Positions 59,010-64,000 of a stretch of 64,000 nt of DNA are shown here, piece by piece. This DNA comes from Moniliella sp. 'wahieum' (Eukaryota > Basidiomycota > Moniliellomycetes > Moniliellales > Moniliellaceae): contig RSEE01000045.1 in NCBI GenBank assembly GCA_003971905.1, positions 124,001-188,000 on the forward strand, in the 5' to 3' direction. The notes under the pieces were generated by a model. It had not been told where the DNA came from, did not search any database, and saw only the letters and a program-made list of their open reading frames with translations. The translations under genes were made by a program, and so were the position numbers. Within the stretch, counting starts at the first letter, position 1. The number at the start of each line of letters is the position of its first letter.

Positions 59010-60223
59010 ATGCCCCCTCCCAGCAGCACCTCCGCAGCGCCTCGTCCCCCCCACTGCCGACACCGCCGACACCACCGCCGCCTCCGTGCCAGAGCCCTCC
59101 ACAAACCCCCTCCTCTGCTCCTTCGCCCAGCTGCCCGCCCGGCCCAAGAAAACGCCTTCATCCGCCGCGGCCACCGCCGCCCTGGCCCCGACCCAGGCAA
59201 GGCTCCTCCCAGCCCGACGACCACGGCTCGGTTGCCAAGTGTGTTCGCTCCATCTATGCCTACTGGCACAATGAGACGGTCAACATCCACACCATCTCTG
59301 GGGCGCCGTCGTCATCATCACCCTCGTCCTCCTCCACTTCTGCGGCTTCCATCACCACATCCTCTCTGAGGCTTTCGACATGGGGCCAGATGCCGATGCG
59401 GCCCGTCTGGCAGCCGTGGCAGCCGCCATGAGCCAGACCGAAGTTCGTCTGCCCCTCCGCGTCCTGCTCCGCGCCCCCAGCCCCACACGCGACATGCCCC
59501 CGCGCCCCCCTCGCTGAGCGACAAGCTTGCCTTCACCTCCTTTTACGTCGGCGCCTTCATTTGTCTTGGCTTTAGCGCTACCTTCCATACACTCACCGCA
59601 CACTCGCACCGCGTCTCTAAACTCAGCAACCGCCTCGACTACATCGGCATTGTCTGCATGATTGTAGGCTCTTACCTGCCTGCATTGCACTACGGCTTCC
59701 ACTGCCACCCCAACCTGGAACTGCTCTATGGCGGCAGCGTCTCCCTCCTGGGCGCTGTCGCAATCTACCTCGTTGCCCAAGAACGTTACACCACTTTGGA
59801 GTACCGCACCTTGCGCACCAACATTTTCCTTGCGCTCGGCCTCAGCGCGGTGGTGCCCACTGCCCACCTCATGTCCATGTACGGCGTAGCGACGGTGTCA
59901 CATACGATGGGCATGTACCACATCATGCTTTCCGGCGCGCTCTACGTCGTGGGCGCCTTGACGTACCTTGTGCGCTTCCCCGAACGTGTCTGGCCAGGCC
60001 GGTTCGATTACATTGGTGCATCCCACCAGCTCTTTCACATTGCCATCCTGCTCGCCGCCTTGGCCCATTACGTTGCTCTCCGCCGTGGCTACACGTTTTG
60101 GCATACCGTTCAAGTCGGCCTCTTGGGCGACGGGCCCAAGCACTCGACTTGCCCATCAAAGAGGGCGATGAGGCCACAGTGCACGCCGTCTGTCAGACGT
60201 TGGAACGGTGGCGGCGCATGTGA
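59010..60223 (+). CDS. PAQR/Izh family seven-helix membrane receptor (adiponectin-receptor-like hydrolase)
   Basis: This is a membrane protein of the PAQR family (yeast Izh1-4), whose members have ceramidase-like zinc sites and influence zinc and lipid homeostasis. The start at 59010 (CCACCATGCC context) begins MPPPSSTSAAPRP. The conserved cytosolic motif HNETVNIHT is at about 59268. The helix 2 zinc histidine lies in FSATFHTLTAHS (about 59570). Helices follow: LDYIGIVCMIVGSYLPALHY, VSLLGAVAIYLVAQE and IFLALGLSAVVPTAHLMSMY. The second zinc pair is in GASHQLFHIAILLAALAHY (HxxxH, about 60018-60070). The frame that gives LPIKEGDEATVHAVCQTLER ends WRRM, stop at 60221. Frameshifts occur near 59130, 59225, 59305, 59495 and 60140. 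All three zinc histidines are visible. Confidence 0.85.
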
Positions 60224-60228
60224 CCTGG

Positions 60229-60268
60229 ACTGAACCTGGACATGGACCTGGACATGGACCTGGACGTG
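60229..60268 (+). repeat. TGGACATGGACC 12-bp repeat
   Basis: Three imperfect units of CTGGACATGGAC lie immediately after the PAQR stop codon, in its 3' untranslated region. Confidence 0.75.
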
Positions 60269-60472
60269 CGAAGCAAGCTGCGCTCCCTTCCTGTTCCATC
60301 GAAATTGAACTGCTTCATTGCTCCCCTCCATCTCATTGCAGCGCAGCAATGTAAGGTAGTAGGGGGGATGAGTGGGGATGAGTGTGATAAAAAAAAGTGG
60401 GAAAGAGGGAAGGGGGGGGAGAGGGGTAGATGGTAGAAGCAGAAAAAAAGAATGGACGGGTAGATGAGAAGT

Positions 60473-61603
60473 TCAAGCAGGGGTATCACGGTGCCCATGC
60501 ACCAAGACATCCTCTGGCGACAGGGGTTGCACACTGGGCAGTTGATCCAACTGGGGCGGGTGCTGGTGCCGTGCCTGTGCTTGTGCCGGCACGGCGCCCA
60601 CTAAAGCCAAGGCCAGCAGACCCACCTTGCACCCGTCGTCCCCTCGGCTTGCCCGACGGCACAACAACGAGCCAGCCAAGTCAGACCCCGTCGTACCAAA
60701 GTCCACCAGCCCCCAAATTCCAAGTCCCGGCATCAACGACCGAGGGCAGCGACCTGGTCGCCCCGCACTCCTCGTGCTTTCGCCCGACGATGTCATTCTC
60801 CGTTGCCCCCCTGGCGGCACGGGACTGCCCCCATCAAGTGGCTCAATCGGTATGGTATCTTCCTCCTTCACCTGACCCGAGAAGGGAGCCGCGGGCTCGA
60901 CCACCTGAGCAGGCGGCGGAGGTTGAGGTTGCTCCGTAGCACCCGTGGAAGCCGCTGCTTTGTCCTCGGGAGAAGGCGAGTCGTGGACCGATGGGGTACG
61001 TGTCGCCTCGGCCCCCACCGACACGCCCGCCTCCGTCTCCTGTTCCTCTGTTTTCGAAGGTGAGTCAGGCAGGGAAGCGGATGGCCCCGAGGCGTTGGAA
61101 GCGGGGGCGGTAGCTGGCTTCAAGCTGGCTGGCACCAAGGACGCCCGAGGTTGTGGGACGCGGGGAGGGGTAGGGTGGTAGTTGGCATCGGGCCGGATGG
61201 GGTGCAGGTGGATCAGGGGTGGTGGCAGGTGTGGATGCCGGGATGGAAGGCGAGGAAGCCAACGGCGCGCGAGACAACGCGAGCGACGACCTTCCATGCC
61301 ACGCTTTGCCCGGGTGCAACACCGAGTACAAGTGGTGGAGCGCCTTCGGGCGTAGGGATCGGCCGCCGTCGCCGTCGCCGTCGCCGTCGTCGACGACGCT
61401 GAGGTGGGCGACGGTCGGGAACGATGACGCAGTTGGTCAACCAGCCCATCGAAGAGATTGCAGACGGTGCCAGAACACGCACCGAGCCAAGGACAGGTGG
61501 TGGTGAGGCCTGAGCCTGAGGAAAGGTTGGCTGTTAACATGTCAACCACGCCTCGGACTGAGCACGCACATCTACTGACTAACTCCATTGCAACTCTCCC
61601 CAC
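60473..61603 (-). CDS. Low-complexity hypothetical protein (uncertain)
   Basis: A single open frame of 376 codons runs on the minus strand, rich in Arg, Pro, Ser and Glu, with an acidic/Ser segment (SPSKTEEQETEAGVSVGAEA) in the middle. A parallel frame over 61210-61330 contains a more protein-like stretch (VAWKVVARVVSRAVGFLAFH), suggesting one or more indels in a real gene. No family or catalytic motif is recognised. A CGTCGC trinucleotide-type run at 61361-61395 gives poly-Arg or poly-Ala depending on frame. It lies convergent with the PAQR gene. Confidence 0.3.
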   Translation of the reverse strand: MGRVAMELVSRCACSVRGVVDMLTANLSSGSGLTTTCPWLGACSGTVCNLFDGLVDQLRHRSRPSPTSASSTTATATATAADPYARRRSTTCTRCCTRAKRGMEGRRSRCLARRWLPRLPSRHPHLPPPLIHLHPIRPDANYHPTPPRVPQPRASLVPASLKPATAPASNASGPSASLPDSPSKTEEQETEAGVSVGAEATRTPSVHDSPSPEDKAAASTGATEQPQPPPPAQVVEPAAPFSGQVKEEDTIPIEPLDGGSPVPPGGQRRMTSSGESTRSAGRPGRCPRSLMPGLGIWGLVDFGTTGSDLAGSLLCRRASRGDDGCKVGLLALALVGAVPAQAQARHQHPPQLDQLPSVQPLSPEDVLVHGHRDTPA

Positions 61604-63261
61604 CCGAGTAACCCTGTAACACAGTCCTGACGCGCCTGACGTGACGGCTGACGCTCCGGCCTACGCTGAGTGCTCACGCTGAGGCTGAGCCAAGCAAGCG
61701 TGCGCGATTGGCCAATGGGGGGCAGAAGGGGGGCAGATCCGAGCAAATCCCACAGCACGCTCCGCACAGCCCACCTCTGTCGGCCCCACGAGAGGCCCCA
61801 GACCAGGGCCCCCAAGTGGAGCTGTTGCGGTGGGTCCAGCATGGGGTCCGTGGAGTGGCCCAACCCTACTGCCCGTGTCACGTCGTTGTGACAGTACCCA
61901 GGCCCAAGAAGAGGAGGCCTTGAAGCTTGAGCTTCTTAGCGCCCCTGCAACACCTGGTCATATGTAGCGTAACCGGTAAGGTCTAAGGTGGCTTGTTTCG
62001 GCAAGCGCGGGTGTGGCCTGTGTGCATGTGGGCGCTGGGGTGGGAGGCATTGGATTGATATGGATATGTGACGGGGTACTGCTCGCGATCCTGACGGCTC
62101 CGCAGGCCACACCACCAGTAATATACTGATGCTGCTGGCGCTGTTGATGATCAGCCCAGTGGTTTGTGTTGGAGGGGGGATGGGCAGCGGGAACTGACCT
62201 GAGGCAACTGTGGTAAATGAGTCCATGGGGTGAATGATTCACGCGCCACGGTGTACCTGGCATTGGGACGGTTGTGTGGGCCGGATGATCGATTGTCTCG
62301 ATCATCTGTCAGCAGAAGCCGATGCACTATGGCTCGCGCCTCCTTCTCCTTGCGGCGGATATAGTGGAGAGCCCAAAATGGTTGAACGAAATGCTGGTGG
62401 GGTTGTTGGATGGCTAGCCACTGGTCACTCCAGAGCGACAAGCAGACGACAGGCCTCTCCCATCTTCCCCTTCGAAGTTGAGGCGTTCGAGTGCGAGTAG
62501 GTGCCGGGGGCCGGTCCGTACTGAGTGTGGTCTGATTTCTGTCTGATTCGGCTGGCATGCTGACATGCATTTGACAGTCACTAGTCAGGTGACAGGCGGT
62601 GACATGTGACACACGTGTGGCACATGTGATATCAAGTAAGTAGCCACTAGTAGTAACCGGCTACCGTAACCATCAACATTAGCGTCCCGTGTGGCAATAC
62701 GTGGCCGGTATAACCGGTAGCCATTAAACGTTACGCGCTAACCCAGCAGCCCCGAGCAGCTCCAATCGCTTGTTCCCCGCTTCTTCCGAAGTTCACATCG
62801 TTCAGAGGAGACGGCAGCGACGGAGCTCAATGTGGCCACACTGGTTCTTTGTTTGGTGTCCCTCGGTTGGACCGGGCAAGCGGAGTTGGGCATGGCGGCC
62901 CCCTGGCACATGAATCATTTCGAAACAGGCCTGGTTGCCCCGCCTACCAACGGAAACAGATGAGGGCTAGAGATAACTCGAACCCTCCGCCCTGTCCCGG
63001 ATAAGGACCGAGGGCATGCTTGCCCCCATCGTTTCGCTCGACAGCGTGTGGCAGGGTGTGGCCTGAGCGAGGGCCCGGGCAGGGAAGAGGAGGGGCGAGG
63101 CTCGGTCCCGAGGAGCAGCCAACGGAGCAAGCAAATCGCCGGGCGGAATGGATGGTTCCGCCGCCTTCAACGTTCAATGTTCAACGTTCAACCCATCCGG
63201 CCGGCCTTTTGTTCCAACCGAATTGTTCTGTTTCCCAACGACCCAGTCGCTTGCCCCCACC
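61604..63261. other. Intergenic upstream of the SR protein gene
   Basis: No gene is seen over 1.65 kb. Degenerate GGTTACC-type words (GTAACCGGCTACCGTAACC) lie at 62650-62675. TCACTAGTCA occurs at about 62577 and GTTCAATGTTCAACGTTCAA at 63171-63191. Several open frames exist but lack codon-level conservation or motifs. Confidence 0.45.
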
Positions 63262-64000
63262 ATGATGGGACCTGCTGGATTTACGCGTCTCTTTGTCGGC
63301 CATCTCGCCCGACGTGCGCGTTCGCGATCTCGAGGACGAGCGGGCGCTATGGGGTACGTCGATCGCTTGCTCGCTTCTGTACTGCACTAACACGTCCCCT
63401 CGTCCTAATCAGCGCCTGGTTGATGTGCGCATCATGGGCCACGGCAACTTTGCCTTTGTCGAGTTTGACGACCCTCGCGACGCTGACGATGCCTCCCGCG
63501 TACGTCCCCTCCCCCCTTGTGCTGCAGCAGGAGCTCTTCGTAACCTACTCCTAACCACTGCCTCGTCCCCCTTCCCAGGACTTGCACGGCCGCATGTTTA
63601 TGGGCGACCGTCTGATTGTCGAGCCCGCCAAGCGCCCGCCTGGCCCGGCCGGGCCCGGCCGTGGGCCGCGCGGTGGCCCCCGTCGCCCCAGGTTCCGTCT
63701 GTTCGTGAGCAACCTGCCCCCCGGCACGTCATGGCAGGACGTCAAGGATCTGGGACGCAAGTACGGCCATGTTCAGTTTGCCGACATTGATCCCTACCGC
63801 CGTGACGAGGGAATGTTGGAGTTTGAAACTCCGAAGACCTAGAGGCAGCGTTGCGCATCGACGGCATGGTGCTCCGCGGTAACACGCTCCGTGCCGAGCC
63901 GGAAGACCCCTCGTTCCTGCCGCCTCCCACGCGCCGCTCGCACTCGCCACGCCGCTCGAGGTCCCCCCTGCCACGAGATGGCAGGGAGCCTTCCCCCCAC
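63262..64000 (+). CDS. SR-type splicing factor with two RRMs (SRSF1/Srp2-like), 3' end outside window
   Basis: This nuclear RNA-binding protein selects splice sites. Exon 1 (63262-63353) reads MMGPAGFTRLFVGHL (RNP2) then SPDVRVRDLED. Exon 2 (63413-63499) begins RLVDVRIMGHGNFAFVEFDD (RNP1 region). Exon 3 (from 63579) has DLHGRMFMGDRLIVEPAKRP, a Gly/Pro/Arg hinge, then a second domain RFRLFVSNLPPGTSWQDVKD. The SWQD-VKD heptapeptide is the hallmark of the pseudo-RRM of SR proteins. An Arg/Ser tail (TRRSHSPRRSRSPLPRD) starts before the edge. Introns are 59 and 79 nt, with GTACGT donors and CTAATCAG/TCCCAG acceptors. One-base deletions shift the frame at about 63308, 63345 and 63838, the last creating a false TAG. 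The start has a good CCACCATGATGG context. Confidence 0.9.

Noticed and set aside
61213..61482. Poly-Arg protein (12 consecutive Arg) as a nucleic-acid-binding peptide
   Set aside because: It is one reading of a CGTCGC simple repeat. The frame has no flanking domain, and other frames are equally open.
62940..63000. Possible minus-strand tRNA around GGGTTCGAG
   Set aside because: The T-stem does not pair and no cloverleaf can be drawn.

Overview
The window comes from a filamentous fungus or yeast with a GC-rich genome. Genes are compact, with short spliceosomal introns (about 60-110 nt, GTATGT or GTACGT donors) and typical fungal families: PDR transporter, PEX24/dysferlin peroxin, PX-associated/DUF3818 protein, vacuolar aspartyl protease, PAQR/Izh receptor and fungal REEP. 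A basidiomycete is my best guess, but the sequence alone does not settle it. Almost every conserved gene, including essential ones such as valyl-tRNA synthetase and transportin, is broken by single-base indels, mostly in homopolymers. I read this as residual long-read consensus error, so gene models are given as spans that cross frameshifts.

Layout. 0-1.3 kb: amino-terminal half of a PDR-type ABC transporter (minus). 2.26-4.79 kb: a non-coding LTR element arranged LTR-internal-LTR-internal-LTR with an intact 5-bp target-site duplication. 4.8-10.7 kb: a gene desert with a diverged inverted-repeat pair, heptamer repeats and a tRNA T-arm fragment. 11-12.7 kb: PEX28/30-like peroxin (plus). 14.06-14.5 kb: PMP3-like small membrane protein (minus). 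16.4-21.1 kb: a large PX-associated/DUF3818 lipid-transport-type protein (minus).

The main structural feature is at 20.14-35.59 kb, a head-to-tail tandem triplication of a unit of about 5.15 kb. Each unit holds the 5' end of the DUF3818 gene, a complete zinc alcohol dehydrogenase gene (minus), and about 2.2 kb of non-coding DNA. Only the first unit is joined to the rest of the DUF3818 gene. Units 2 and 3 carry truncated chimeric 5' fragments plus extra ADH copies. The outer breakpoints share a TGGGC microhomology.

35.7-64 kb is ordinary gene-dense sequence: valyl-tRNA synthetase (minus), an unrecognised gene (minus), PP4 regulatory subunit 3 (minus), a REEP/Yop1 protein with a long C-terminal extension (minus), a PEP4-like vacuolar protease (minus) divergent from a DCG1-like hydantoin/Asp-Glu racemase (plus), a class 3 lipase (plus), a small hypothetical (minus), transportin/KAP104 (minus) divergent from a PAQR/Izh receptor (plus), a low-complexity hypothetical (minus), and the start of an SR splicing factor (plus) running off the right edge. 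These genes do not form a pathway. They are a normal fungal mixture of housekeeping functions.
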